Shown here: piece by piece, positions 12,601 to 27,600 of the stretch | Layout of the letters: each line of letters opens with the position of its first letter | How positions within the stretch are numbered: the first letter of the stretch is position 1 | From: Meghimatium bilineatum | Taxonomy: Eukaryota > Mollusca > Gastropoda > Stylommatophora > Philomycidae | Assembly: GCA_034231615.1 (NCBI GenBank) | Contig: CM067298.1 | Span: forward strand, 26,120,528 to 26,184,527 | Direction: 5' to 3' | DNA length: 64,000 nt | Made by a program: the position numbers and the translations under genes | Notes under the pieces: model-generated | What the model saw: only the letters and a program-made list of their open reading frames with translations | What the model was told of the DNA's origin: nothing | The model's database searches: none

Positions 12601-15600
12601 GGCAGTTACAGATGTCCAGCACATGTCTTCTTTCCTTGCTTATTCCTTGCATTATGTTACATGTCCAATCTGCTGCAAGTTGATAGACTCATCGTTGACA
12701 ATTATGTTAAAGTATTCATAATATGTGACAATCTCCTCAAGATTATGTACAGTCCTAACGTTTTCTACAAAATTCTCAACTTCTACTTGAAAAACTACAT
12801 CACTCCGGCAAAATTTGCAATGTCACAATGAGTACCACGATTTTTCCTTCTCTCTGTTGGAAACATTAGGTCTATCTAACAAGGAACTTCACAAAGTCAC
12901 TTTCCATGTTATATTTTGTACGCAAATTACCTACATCGTGCATATATTCATCGTTACTACAGCTGTCATCGTCAGTGTACATACGAACAATATCCTCCAA
13001 TGTGAAAAAATTGTGTAAAAACTCAGCAAATTTCGTAAAAAATCAGTCTGATGTAATATTTATAAGATGTAAATACGTACAGAAAGCGTGAACTGTGACC
13101 TGCTCAAAGGTCATGGCCAGGTATTAACCCGGCTCAAACTAAAAATGTAATATAGATTGCAACAAAACAGGTTTTTAAAAAAAGCGACAGGTGGTGATTG
13201 TAACTGTCTACCAGTAGAAGCGGCACCTCTAAGGGGATCTGGTTAAACAAAACAGCAGTTCTGAACTTTTTACACGGCTCTGTCCCGTGAATATTCCAAT
13301 ACGAAATATATATAACCCCTAACACTTTCACTAATTTTATTTGTTCCACATACAAGTTAGTAAAGAGACTTGACATTGACTCCATGTTTGGTATCACTAA
13401 TACATAAATAAGATTCTTACTCTGAGATATTTATCTAGATCCTTTCTTCGTTTCTCTAAAAATGCTTGACTTGTATTTTTGAGTACAGTCTTCCCAGGAA
13501 GATGGGGTGTAGCTAACTCTGGAAACTGAAAGTAAAAGAAATGATTATAAATTATTATTCTCAGCATTTCTACCTGAAAAATATAAATATTTTATATAAT
13601 ACAATAAGTATCCTACCACACTTATATGATTACCTATTTATACAAGTAGGACATTGAGAGTAAACTGTCAACACAAAATTTAAGGATGAGGGTACTGGTG
13701 TTGTAACACAATTCTGGAAATTCCTGTGATATAAACGCCTAACAATATTCAAAATTAAATGTTATAGAAAGGCCTTAAGAATATCATGGACAGAAATACA
13801 AACCAATGCAGACGTCCGCAAAGACCCAAATATAGAATAAGACTTGCTCTTCAAAACTATTAAAATATGCAAGCTAACATAGATATTTCGGACATATAAA
13901 AATACACAATGATTTAGAAAGATTAACTGTGGAGGGAAAGTTCCAGGAAATAGAACAAGATGCAGACAAAGACTATGAAGAACACATGGCATCGAAGACC
14001 TTCTGAACATTACACTAGAGCTAGGCAACTTGCACAGAACCGAGAGGTGTACAGATTTGCAATGAAGACAACGCTCTGTAAAGGACACGTCACATAGATA
14101 GATAGAATCACTTAACTGTAATAGCTGCTGTCATCCTTTTGGAAATATCAGCATATGGAGTGGGGAATATGCTACATATAATTAATTAGAAATACTATAA
14201 ATTACTGTATAAAATATATGAGCCACTTGGAGAATTCTGCACTAACCACTAAGAAAATGCTTGGAAATAAATTCCACTTATTAAAATTCAACAATTTGAA
14301 ATAATAAACAAGCAAACATACAAATTATAGTCTTCATAGAATTAAATCAGCATTAAAGAATTTGGGAAGATACATTGAAAATAAAGTTATAATCCAACTG
14401 GACAAAATTAACAAGCTGTAATTTTATAACCAAAATCACTCTCCAATGAATGACAGAATTCAATGACATGTCTGAAATGACTTCTTCTTCTGCGTTCGTT
14501 CTCAAACTCCTGCAGATTAGCAGGATGTAGTCCGGAGAACGGAATGCGCTGTGTCATAGTTTACAGCATTGCTGCGATTTTCATGCACTCTGGGTAAATC
14601 CATTGGTTGTTGGTCTCTCCCAGCACAAGCTGAAGAACATGCATGCTGATGGTTCCCATAGCTTAGATGTCACATAAATAACTTAAACCCGTGTTCACCA
14701 ATGTAGGGTTATGCCCCACAGGGGGGAATTTCACTTGGGGGGGGGGGGCAAATTGAGAATTATCAAATTACCCAACCATGGAACATCAATCCCAATGAAA
14801 ACCAAGAGGTAATAACAAGACATAAAACCAAGAGGTAATAACAAGACATAACAAGACATAAAACCAAGAGGTAATAACAAGACATAAAACCAAGAGGTAA
14901 TAACAAGACATAAAACCAAGAGGTAATAACAAGACATAAAACCAAGAGGTAATAACAAGACATAAAACCAAGAGGTAATAACAAGACATAACAAGACATA
15001 AAACCAAGAGGTAATAACAAGACATAAAACCAAGAGGTAATAACAAGACATAAAACCAAGAGGTAATAACAAGACATAAAACCAAGAGGTAATAACAAGA
15101 CATAAAACCAAGAGGTAATAACAAGACATAAAACCAAGAGGTAATAACAAGACATAACAAGACATAAAACCAAGAGGTAATAACAAGACATAACAAGACA
15201 TAAAACCAAGAGGTAATAACAAGACATACAGGTAATGAGAGGCTATATTAGACTGCAAATGAACCAATGACCATTTCTTTAAGAAATCAGGGACAAAAAT
15301 TTATGCTAAAGGAGTACATTACTGAAAATGGTTGGAAAACACTGACTGTCTCAATCGCCCTGTTCTGATCTCCCTGGGGGTCATTCCAAATTCTTTAACC
15401 TTCACCACGCCTATATTAACACCGGGCGGCAAAAAAAAATGGCGGCTTGCGCCGTTGGCGACACACCCCATCCGTCGAGATATCGTGAGATTTACACGAA
15501 CCACAGCCCGTGCACATAGCTGGGGACATGCGCAATCGAAGCCGGTATATCCCCCACTTCCGACATGATCGTTTTTACGAATGGCTAGCTAGTCTTACAC

Positions 15601-18600
15601 GTTTAAGAGCAATAAATCTGACCACATCTGCACACTGGTACGATGCCATGATGGTGGATCGGTTTTATAGACCTTTCTTTCATCGTATTTTGAATAAAAT
15701 AACATTGAATCGTGGCTTGAATCATGAATTATTAGGTTCTTTAGTTTCACAGTAGTGAATATACAGAATGCCGTGTTGGTTTGGGGACTTGTACGTTTGA
15801 TATCGAATATGTTGAAGTGGCACCAAAAATGACTCAGGCCTGAGCTCAAAGAACGATTTTACTGCAAATCTACATGTTTTATACAGTTCCCCCGGCTATA
15901 TTTTGATAATTTCGCATTGAAAGAACATAAATACAACAGATTTGCATGTGATTTATTGTACAGTGTTGCCAAGTAATTCGATAAGTAAGGTAAGTTATTT
16001 TTTAACAAATTTTTGTCCTCTTTATTTGTTATAAAATATATGTTTTTTGTGAAAAACGTCTTTACCACTTTCTTATACATCTGGTATCACACACACATAC
16101 ATAAATTATACCAATATATGCATAATTCAATTCTTTATTTATATGTGCAAATATTTAAATATCTCTAACAACCAAAAAATTATCACATTTTCAAAACAGT
16201 CACCATCAATAAAGAAAATTTTCAAAAAAGAATCCGGTGGCAGGGAGACGTTTAGTATTTTTATTCTGGCTTGCTAAAGGTTAAGTCACAATATCATATC
16301 TCCTTCAAATCAAGTGTCCTAATTTTGAAAGTGTTCACATTGAGATCTTAACATGTTATTTTTGCCCATAGTTAATTCCCCTAGTATTGGTGATTCATTA
16401 GCCAATGTGTTAGCTTTTTCATTGCCATGAACTCCCACATGTCCAGTATAATAAATTTAAATAATTTTCTGAAACTTGGAATATGTAATGTTTATCCATA
16501 ATGTACTCCCTCTACTTATGTTTAAGCAACATATTTTCAATCTTTTAAAACATAGACAGAGTCAGTGACTACCACAGTTCCAAATGTTTTTTGTGTGCTG
16601 AAAATCCAGTTTAGTGTCACAGTAACTGCCACAATGTCCTTTCTCATGCTGGAGGTTGTTGCTGTGTAAGCTTCATTCTGCTAAACTAATTCTACCCTAA
16701 TTTTAACAGTAAAGCCCCACCCTGATTATTACCAGGAATCACATAACTGTCAGTGTATATAATGACATCATCTTTTGAAGTGTCATGAAGGAGCAACTGT
16801 TATATTTTTAATTCCACTTTTCCATTATACCATATTCTGTACTGCCAGTCAAGAATAATAATGACCTGCATATAGTTTTCCATGTCCTCCCCAATGTATA
16901 TCCACTTCTCTCCTTTAAAGAATCAGTATATCTGTATATTGTGATTAATAGTTGCTTCTGCCTTCCATGATGTTGCACTCTGAAGTCTAGAACCCTTAAG
17001 ATCTGTAATATTTTTGTGGAGTGTATGCTTTTTTGTCATTCACGACTTGGTCTGGGCCTATGAATTACAAAATTTGATGAATACTAGGCCTAACATATAT
17101 CTCATGATGAGGCATCACCTTCAATGAGGCAGGATCCACTTTATCATAAGCTGAATGTATAACCCTGATCTTTGTGAAATGATGCTTCAGGTACCTGTGC
17201 AGTGATGGTAAAACAATGTCTTTGATAATACCTTTTCTGTAAGAATCATGTGAAGATCATGGAAGTCACTGTATCTTCTATAAACATCCCATACTTCTTC
17301 TTCTTCAGAGTATGGTTCTTTCTTGCGTACTGTGATAGCAAATACTGCATATGATTTTCCACCTTTTTCTGTCTCATTCACAATACCTGAAGATTTGACA
17401 GGATAAAAAGACTTATAATTTTGAATAGAGCAACATTTCTGCAAAGAAAAATAGATAACATACTCATATAAATTGTATAAGAAACACACCAAAGTAATAA
17501 ATTTGGGAATAAAATACCGGCAGGTAATCTTGCTGGCATAGTGGCCAAGCTGTTTACCTTATGTTGAAGAGGTCATGGTAGAATTTGGCTCACGCAGTGT
17601 TTATAAAGTGATGTTTAAAAAAGATCTTGTGTATTACTGCATAAAGCCAGGTGTACTGCATAATCTTGGCAGGTGTGCTGCTTCATTGAGAGTGGTGGAG
17701 CACATATGCAGAAACCAGACTGCAAGGAAGTCAGTTCTCTGCACTTTTTGAGCTCTTGTTTAAAAGTTCATTAAAAATGTATCCAAGCAGACTTTCCAAG
17801 TTTGTCTGTTCTATAATAATATACGCGAGCTTACTTACCCAGTTCATTTGGTCTATAATCATGTTACCATGCAAACTTGCAGTAATTTCTATAACCATTT
17901 AGCCAAGAATATATATGATTTGTTTGTACTATAATTATGTAGCATTGTCCAGTATGTCAGTATACTTGATTCTTCATAAGAAACCAGCATCATAGAACAT
18001 GGTATATTTCCATAAGTAGGCCATTACAGCAGTCATCAAAGTTTATCAGACTCAAAGTTCCATTCAGATGTTGATTGTATGATCTTCATAACTTTCCACA
18101 CATTTTCTCCACTCATCCCTGGTTATCCCTATATCTGTCATTCTTTGTATGTGCACATTATCACATCCAGCATAATCTTCTTCACTCTGTTGTAAGTTAA
18201 TGACCACCCTTATTGTGATTAATAGTTGCTTCTGCCATCCATGGTGTTGACCTCTGAAGTCTAGAACCTTGGTTGGTTGCTGATCCAGCAGCCCATGGGC
18301 TCATGCTCTTTGACCCAATGTCCTTGTGTGATATATGCACATGTTTGTGAGCTGTTGTTTTGTTCCATATAAGGTGTTCCATTTTTCTGTCCCTGGAAGG
18401 GACTCTAGAAACTTTAAGATCTGTAATGTTTTTGTGGAGTGGATGCCTTTTTGCCATTGATGACTCACATGTATGCCTTGGTCAGGGCTTATATATTTCG
18501 TAATTTGAATATCACTTCAATATCTCTCATTAATACAAATACTGTGCCATCAACCACAGCATTGCCCGGCAATGAGTCTGCTCTTTTATTGCCTCTGACC

Positions 18601-21600
18601 CCTGCATCAGCAGGACAGTATATCCATGTAATACTTTGGACAACTGAGTTGTTCAGTAATGTGACCCAACCCTTTCTTAGAATGCACTTTTCTATCTTCC
18701 GCAGAAATGTTCTGGGAGTCAGAATATATCACAGTGTGATTTGATATTTTAGTCACCAACTGAGTGTCACAGTAAACGCTTCTATTTCTATTTTCATGCT
18801 CTATATTGTAGTGGAGTAGGTAGACAGTTTTCCAAATACCTTTCTCCAATCTTGTAGGCAATAAAACCCCATCTGCACTTATTTGTTTCTCTGTTGACTG
18901 AGCCATCTGTATACATTATTGTCTTGTGGTTTTGAGTGCATCTGGAGAAGTTCTTGTACCATCACCTCACCTCTGTTCTGACACCAGAGGCTTTTTTTCT
19001 TTGTCTACATCAATTCACTTAATGTTCTTTACTGTCGGGATACTATTGTCATGTATAATTGCACAGTATGTCAGCTTTCTAAATACGTAGCTATTCAGAA
19101 TTTGCCAGTTTGTCAGCTATCTAACTACTTAGCTATATAGAACTTGCCGAGTTGTCAGCTCTCTAATAATTTAGTAATATAGACTTGCCCAGCTTGTCAG
19201 TTCTCTAACTTATTAATGCCAACTTGCTCAGTTCTCTACTTAGCTAAACAGAACTTGCCGAGTTTGTCAGCTCTCTAATAATTTAGCAATATAGACTTGC
19301 CCAGTTTGTCAGCTTTCTAATACCTGAGCAGCACGGTAGCCTAGTTGATAGTGAGTTTGCTTGCTATTACCGGGTTACAGCGTGTCAGGTTTGAAACCAC
19401 GTCTGGAATTTTAAAAAATCTGGGTTGTGATTTCCTGCTTGACATGATCACTTCTCCAGTTAGCTCAGATGCAAATGAGTACCTGATGCATGAGTTAGGA
19501 GAGATAAAGACAACAGATTGTCAGCTTTCTAACATCTGAACAGTGCAATAGCCTAGTTGATAGTGAGTTTGCTTGCTATTCCCTGAGGAAGGAAACTCAC
19601 CTCCACCTAATAGTTGCGGTGGCTTAGTACATGAAAGTTATCTTCATCCCAGATGCAAGCTAATGCCATGGGACATACCTTTATCTTTACCTAATAACTT
19701 AGTAATACAGATTTGTCAGCTCTCTATTTAGTAATACAGATTTTGCCAAGTTTGTCACCTCTCTAACTACATAGTAATGCAGATTTGCCCAGTTTGTCAA
19801 CTCTCTAATTACTTAGCTATACAGACTTGCCCAATTCATCACTTCTATAATCAGTGCAAGCATTAACCTTCACCGCGCCTTGTCATTGATGATTCACATG
19901 TATGCCTTGGTCAGGGCTTATATATTTCGAAATTTGAATATCTCTTCAATATCTCTCATTAATACAAATACTGTGCCATCAACAACAGCATTGCCCGGCA
20001 ATGAGTCTGCTCTTTTATTGCCTCTGACCCCTGCATCAGCTGGGCAGTATATCCATGTAATACTTTGGACAACTGAGTTGTTCAGTAATGTGACCCAACC
20101 CTTTAGTATTGCATGAAAATGGTATAATTTTTTGCATGAAAATGTTTGTATTTATACAAATATTTTTATTTATACAAACATATACAATCATATTCCATCT
20201 TATATTGTTTCCATTTTTGAAGATTTGTATATGAAACTTGCTGATACATACAATATAGCAAAGAAGTTATATACTAAATACAAACAACACTATATTCTAC
20301 ATAACATGTTCTGTAAATAAAATATGGCAGGACTGATGGTGATGAAGAGTCAAGGGTTACACTCATATTGAATCTTATTCTACACAAAGTTTTCAAGCTT
20401 ATACTACACCTGTCTGAGAAACCAGAGCAGTCAGATATGATTCTCCAGCAGGAGAGCCAACTGAAGTAGCTGATGAGCCAGAATCTATGGATACTGTATC
20501 AGACCCAGTTTCTTCAAACTGAGTTTCTAGGAAATCATCCTTAAAAAAAAGTGCATCAACATTAAATATTTCTCTTGAAATAAATGACAAATCATACAAA
20601 GCTGTAATCTTCGAAGATCAAAGGTAACTTTCTTTAAGTGGAATATTATTGGACAGTTTTATCACTCAGAAAACTAGCAGGCACAAATTGGGGTGAAAAT
20701 TAACACACTTTAACAAAGATATACAAAGTTGTAGTCAGACCCCGCTTAGAATTTGGCTGAACAGCTTGGTCATCGGCTGCAAATTCCCATCTCCAGAATT
20801 TGAATAAAGTGCAAAATCAAACACTCAGATTCATCACAGGAGCTATGAGAACCATGCCAATACTGGAAATGCAAAAAAAGTTAGAGTTGCAGCTACTAAC
20901 ATACAGAAGAAATACTAAAAGCCTAATTCAGTTATAGAGGTATAGTAGCATGATAACACACCCCATGAAGGAAAGACTGGATGATCTAGCACTGAGATGA
21001 TTAAAACACAGTAGTTTTGTCCATCATGGAAAAATGCTAAGACAGTATCAAGCAGATCTACCCATAAAATAACCACAGCTACTACCTACCCTTTTGACTG
21101 TACCATGGGAGCAAACAAATGATTCCCTATAAATAAACACATCAATTAGCACACTCAAAGAAAAATAAACAACGATCTTCAAATGCTGACTGTCACAATG
21201 AGTATGATCCACAAAGAATTTTCTGAGCAGTCATGGATATATGCATTTACAGATAGATCAGCGCAGCCGAAGATGGCTGTGTCGGGCCATTGGCGCAAAT
21301 AAAACGGCGACACAACGCATTTCCATTCTCTGGACTACATTCTGCTGCAAATATAGTTGGACATTTCCTGCTACAAGAGAATTCAGCAGGAGTTTGAGAG
21401 TGTACGCTGAAGAAGAAGAAGAAGATAGATCAGCTACAAATGCAATCAGAAATGGAGAGGCTGGCTGGCATTTTTATAGCATACCCTTACCATTTCTCTG
21501 AAACAAAGTCCATCCCCCACAGATCTGCTCCAACTACAATGCTGAAGTTCAAGCAATAGAACAAGCTGTTCTCATGATGCTTGATACTGACTATGAATGT

Positions 21601-24600
21601 CAACAAGTGGTCATCTTCACAGATGCACTATCTTTTCTGCAGGGTCTCAAATGTTGTAAACTACAACACCTAAGAGATAAACTAAACAACACAGCAAGCA
21701 AAAAAAGAGTAGAACTGTACTTCAGTGGGTACCATCACATTGTGGTGTCCTGGGAAATGAGATAGCGGATGAGTTGGTCAAAGAGGGAGAGTGTATGAAG
21801 GAAAACAATGAAGCCACATATCAAGAAAAGAAGAGAGCTATACAAACCATCAGAAGTGAATATAGCATGATAAAGGACACCTATCACTATCTAAATCCTC
21901 ATGAACAGGTAACCATACTTTGCCTGAGGACAGGACACAAAAAACTGAATAAACACATGCACAGGATGCGACTGTGTGCCACATCACTGTGCACTTGTGG
22001 AACAGATGAACAGACATCTGACTATATTCTGTAGAACAGTCTCCAGTATAAACAACTGAAAGAGATGTACTGGTCCAATGGCGCAATCATGCAAGCAAAG
22101 TAATATGGAACAAAAGAAGAGTTTCAGACAACAAGTAGCACACAAAAGAAAGAACGAAAGATTGCACAGCTGGCTGTCACCTTTAAGGGGGATTTTATTT
22201 CACAGGTAACTGTTTCCTTTAAGTAGGATTTTATTTCAAAATGAGAGACATAATTTATTAACAGTGGCTTACAACCTTTCACAGATTAAGGTTCTATTAA
22301 AATTCATGCTTTATACACAAGGCCCAATAATAATAAAAATATGATTGCTATACAGAGAATGCATTAATGGTATATTATCTGTATAGATAGTGGGTCTAAT
22401 TGGCTATTTAAGTGGATTATTAGATATAGCATTCAGAATTGATGCCTTTGAGATGTGGATATATAGAAGAATAGGGAAAGCATCATGGAAAGAGAAAGAG
22501 GTTCTAACAACACTTGGTATGAAGAAAGAATTATTAAAGGAAATAATGATCAAACAAATAAAATAATTTGGACATATTAAAAGACAGAAGACCTTACTTG
22601 AGGGCTAAATTGAGGGGAGGCGAGCAAGAAGGAAGCAAATATACAAGTAGTAGAGTAACATCACAAGATGGACAGGTTACAGTCTAGGATAGAGCACCAC
22701 CAAGACAAGAGATAGGGGATGTTGGAGGTCTGTTGCAGCCAATCTTGATTGCAGAGACGGTACTTAATGATGATGATGAGAGATAATATTACAGAAACAG
22801 TTTGAGCAAATGATGTATGGAAACAAAGTCAAGTGCACTATTTAGTAATTATACTGTCTTAATTTCAGGCCCCAAAAATGTGTTGGAAAGGAAAGTGCAA
22901 ATATTGCAGATTTACTGTAAACTAGCAGCACAACATTTAAGAAATTATTTATAAATGCAATCTTTTAAATGAACACTGCAGAAGGTCTATAATATTTTAA
23001 ATTAGATGATAAAAACAGGATATAGTCCACCAAAAAGAATATATTGTGTCATGGTTTACAGCTTGGCTGTGATATCTGTGCCTTTCAAACATGTGACTCC
23101 AGCATGGTTTTTGGATAACTTTGATGTATTGGATGGGACAGCCAACTCCAGCACATATCTACTTATTTGTCTCTTAGAACAGGCATGGCAACTCATAGTG
23201 TTCATTTTCTTTGCTATCCTTTCAGACCATGACAACACATAGGTGCACAATTATCAGCCTATCCAATCAACCTGTGAAATTTTCTCTCCAATCAACCATA
23301 CACTGTGAAATTTTCTCAAATTATGCTCTGTTTTCCCAATATTTGTTTCTATATCTTTCAGGGGCTTAAGTAGTGGACCATAAAGTATCAGTTCCATTCT
23401 TATGATTTATATTTCACCAAACTGAGCTGTTCTTGATCCATAAGCATCTGCACATATTGACATTTTGATTTCCATAATATATCATTTGATCATATAAAGA
23501 ATCTATATGAAATAATTCTTGAAATTTGGGACTAAAATACTGAGTAGGGAAAAGACTGCAGCGATCAGCAACTCATAGATGACTGCTAAAATCAAGGCCA
23601 GCAAACAGAGCTGTGAGATCCTACTCAACCTGTGTGGTGTTCCTATACAACAGGCTGTGACAGGACAGTCTGGTCAAGGAGTATGCATCAGAGAGAATAT
23701 ATCCTAAGCTCACAAATGTTGGAAGAACTGAATGTCACTGATATTGCAGTTAAGCAGTACATGACATCACAAGACTACATTCTGTTACGCCTGTCTGAGA
23801 ATAAGTAAAATAAATATTAAAATAAAATCAAGCTCCGAATCTCGCAGTGCACAGCAGATAAACAGATGATATTAAATGTACTTGCACATAACAAACACTT
23901 TGTTTCGCTGAAATTAAATTTGTATATTTTTTAGATATCTAGTAATGCACTCTGTATACTACATTATTTCAGATCATTTATATAACAAGAGATATTTCAG
24001 GCAAATATTTCTAATTCAAAGCATTTCAGGTCTTGTTTATTTTAGTATAATTATTTTTAAAAATTTTACATAGGACATAGCAATCAAGCTGATAATGTAA
24101 CTACGTTACATTACGTTACATCAAAATTTGGCAAAAGAAATAACAACAACAAATCCTTTGTCACCTTCGCATTCCGTAAAATATTTTTGTCACCTGCAGA
24201 TTCATATAAAAATGTCTTTGTCACCTTCTGATTCTTAAAATAATTTGTCACCTGATTCTTTCAATAATTTGTCACCTCTGATTCTTACAATAATTTGTCA
24301 CCTTCTGATTCTTACAATAATTTGTCACCTTCTGATTCTTACAATAATTTGTCACCTCTGATTCTTACAATAATTTGTCACCTTCTGATTCTTACAATAA
24401 TTTGTCACCTTCTGATTCTTACAATAATTTGTCACCTCTGATTCTTACAATAATTTGTCACCTTCTGATTCTTACAATAATTTGTCACCTCTGATTCTTA
24501 CAATAATTTGTCACCTTCTGATTCTTACAATAATTTGTCACCTTCTGATTCTTACAATAATTTGTCACCTTCTGATTCTTACAATAATTTGTCACCTCTG

Positions 24601-27600
24601 ACTCTTACAATAATTCATTTGTCACCTCTGATTCTTACAATAATTTATCAATTCTTATAATAACACTAGTCAACATCAAAATTGTACCAGTAATGAAAAA
24701 ATTTGATCTTAACTAATTTTAGGGAAATGAAAATGATATTAAAAATTTTTCATTTACTATAGTTTATTATATATTTTATATATATATATATGCAACTTTT
24801 ATTTTTATTACCAAATATACATATATATATGATGCAACAGCTGTGGTAGACTGAATTATTCATTCTGACCAATAAAAATGTAACTAGAAGCATATGATTC
24901 AATCCTACCTGGTATTACATGACTTTTTGTATATAAATATCTTATCTCTGATTAAATTTTATTAATAGTGTTGCTTTTTTCCTTCTCAAAAGTGTTCTTG
25001 TTAGAAATGTCCAGAACATGTGTCAACAGTGCAAATAATTTATGTTATATATGTGGTGAAGTGACTTTTCTATCACAAAAACAGAATATGTCTAAAGTGA
25101 TTAAGAAAGGTGTATAACATGTATTTTGGCTGCAGGATAGGAGATCAAGATAAGAGTTTGGTACCACACAAATGTGATGAACATGGTGAAGAACTATTTC
25201 ACCAAGACATTGCTGCTATGGAGACAAGGTATCAAGGCAATTGGAGCCCTTCAATGCTTGCTGATTACTGTTGGACTGTGACAAGAGACACCTCACCGAT
25301 TGACTACAAGAAGCAAGCAAAGAGAGCTCGAACAGCAACTGAATAATGACCGTTGGGTTCAAATGTGCCTTTTAGAAACATTATATCTGAACTTTAAATA
25401 GTGTTTTTTTATTTGTTCTAACATTTCATAGTGGAATATCACTTAATTTAATTTGCAATAACAATTTTTATAATGCTAAAGTGTAAAGAATAACTGTTCA
25501 CAAAGAGATTAAACAAGTATACATGAAATTTTTACTTCTGAAATTTAACTTCATCATTAAAAAGAACCAGAGCCTATTGGGAAATTTCACTATGATATTT
25601 GAAATCAGCATGACAAAATCAATCAGAAATGATATATTTAAAGTCTGGTACCAAATATTTGTGAATATTTGTTGACTAGTGTAATCTGTCAATTCTGGTG
25701 CTTACAATAATTTGTCACCACTGATTCTTACAATCATTCCTCAAAGCTTCCTATTATAGTACTCATTAAGCTCAATGTAATTTTGCACTAAGCTGGCATT
25801 AGCAAGTAGCAAGTTAAGCTACATTAAAGCATAAAGTACTACTCATTAAGCATGCACTTTTAGCAGTAAGAATAAAACCAGAAAAACTATATATGCATAG
25901 TTCTCACATTATTAGCATTTGCACAGTGTGTTGCAAATTATTCTCTGTGTGTGTGGGATGTTGTAAGATTGAAGTCTCTTTTTGCGATGCCTGTTTTTTC
26001 AACCTTGGACATGTGTCCATCTAGGTTATTTCAGGCATATGATCATTAATAAACAAGAGAAGCTTAAATTAAAGAAATAGGTCACAACAACCTCCTTTCT
26101 TTCTGTAAGTATAATTTCCTATAATGTACTTGTGGAAGTTATAATACTCATAATGCAATAGAGGTAAAGAAATATCTAAAAGAAATAATCAAAAGTATTT
26201 TCTGAACTAATTATACTTATTTAATACAAATCATTGATCTATTTAGAGAATTTGGGGGAGGGGGGGGTGCTTCTGAGCTTTGGATCTTGTGTTATTCCGG
26301 TTGTTTTATTATTACATTTGTTTTCAGTTCAAGTTGTTTTATTTCGTTTTAATTCACCATGTTTTTAAGGTGTTTTTCTATGATAATACTTGAGGTATGT
26401 GTGTACATATGTCATTGTCACCTTGGATTTTTCTGTTGTTAAATGCTTGCAGTCCAGTCCATTTGTGATAACACTATTATTTTCCATGTTTGTTCTCCGT
26501 TTGTCCAGTATTTTTTCTTAATAAAGACAACATGATCAAAACATTGATTAGTCTGACTTATACACTGTTATCTATATTTTTTCGTACCCATTAGTATGTT
26601 TTTGCTCCGTAAAACTTCACAACGTAATACTTCATAAACTAAAATAATCTATGTGACTTTAATGGAGAGAACGAAATGGAAACTATAGTCTCAGGCAAGA
26701 CAACATTAACAATTTGAACAGAAATTAACAGGTCACAATATTTCGACTGAGAATGGTATACTGAATCAGTGTCATCAACTCAGCATCAGCAACACTACAC
26801 AGAACACATACTACAGAATTGTTCCAGTTTTGATGTTAAAAAGTAAAGTTAACCCATAGCATTAATTAACACTGTAGGCATGTTAGTGAATTGTCTCACA
26901 TTTAAATGGCTCTGCTATATGAGGGCAGCAGCTACCTCCTATCTCTCGCAGTCTTTCCTTCCCAGATTAATCCGGTACAATTAAGGCTGGTCGACTCTGA
27001 ATCCGTTGTGATCTGAAAAACATTTCCTATTCAACTGGGAGGAAATGACTGAATATGAACATCCTGGAAATGAACTCAAATGTTCACAGAATGGCAATCT
27101 GGCCCACAGGAAAACTATGCAAAACAAGTTGTGGTGAAGCCAAGATGATCAAAAATAAACCGCTCTATACATGATCAATATTGGATTGGATGTTTAACAA
27201 TTGATCACAGAATAAGAATTTGGCAAACGATCAAAATGACACCATATAAAGTATAAAGTTAAAACCTAGGAAGTGTTACTTGTTCAATATAAAAATTATT
27301 GTCTTTATCATTATCAAAGCCAGTTATGAATGACTATAGAACCATCAATGAGAAATAAAAAAGAAAAAAAAGAAGAAACAAGAACTTCAGAAATACCCAA
27401 TGTATATAAATAAACTGTGTCAACCAAGATGTTCATTTGACATATATGCATAAGAAGGATTATATATTCCTGCATCTTACAATTCCAACAGTATGACAAT
27501 AGTACTTTCGTAAAAAACAAGGTTGATCAGCTTTATAATTAACGCATAGACTATCAGACTATAGAGTATGGACAACAGTATGACAATAGCTGATATAGTT

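Noticed and set aside
14731..15267. Three overlapping minus-strand frames of 136-178 codons
   Set aside because: Same cause: a 26/36-bp minisatellite without stops in these frames.
24165..24665. CRISPR-like array of short direct repeats
   Set aside because: Units are contiguous with no unique spacers and the genome is clearly animal; it is a minisatellite.
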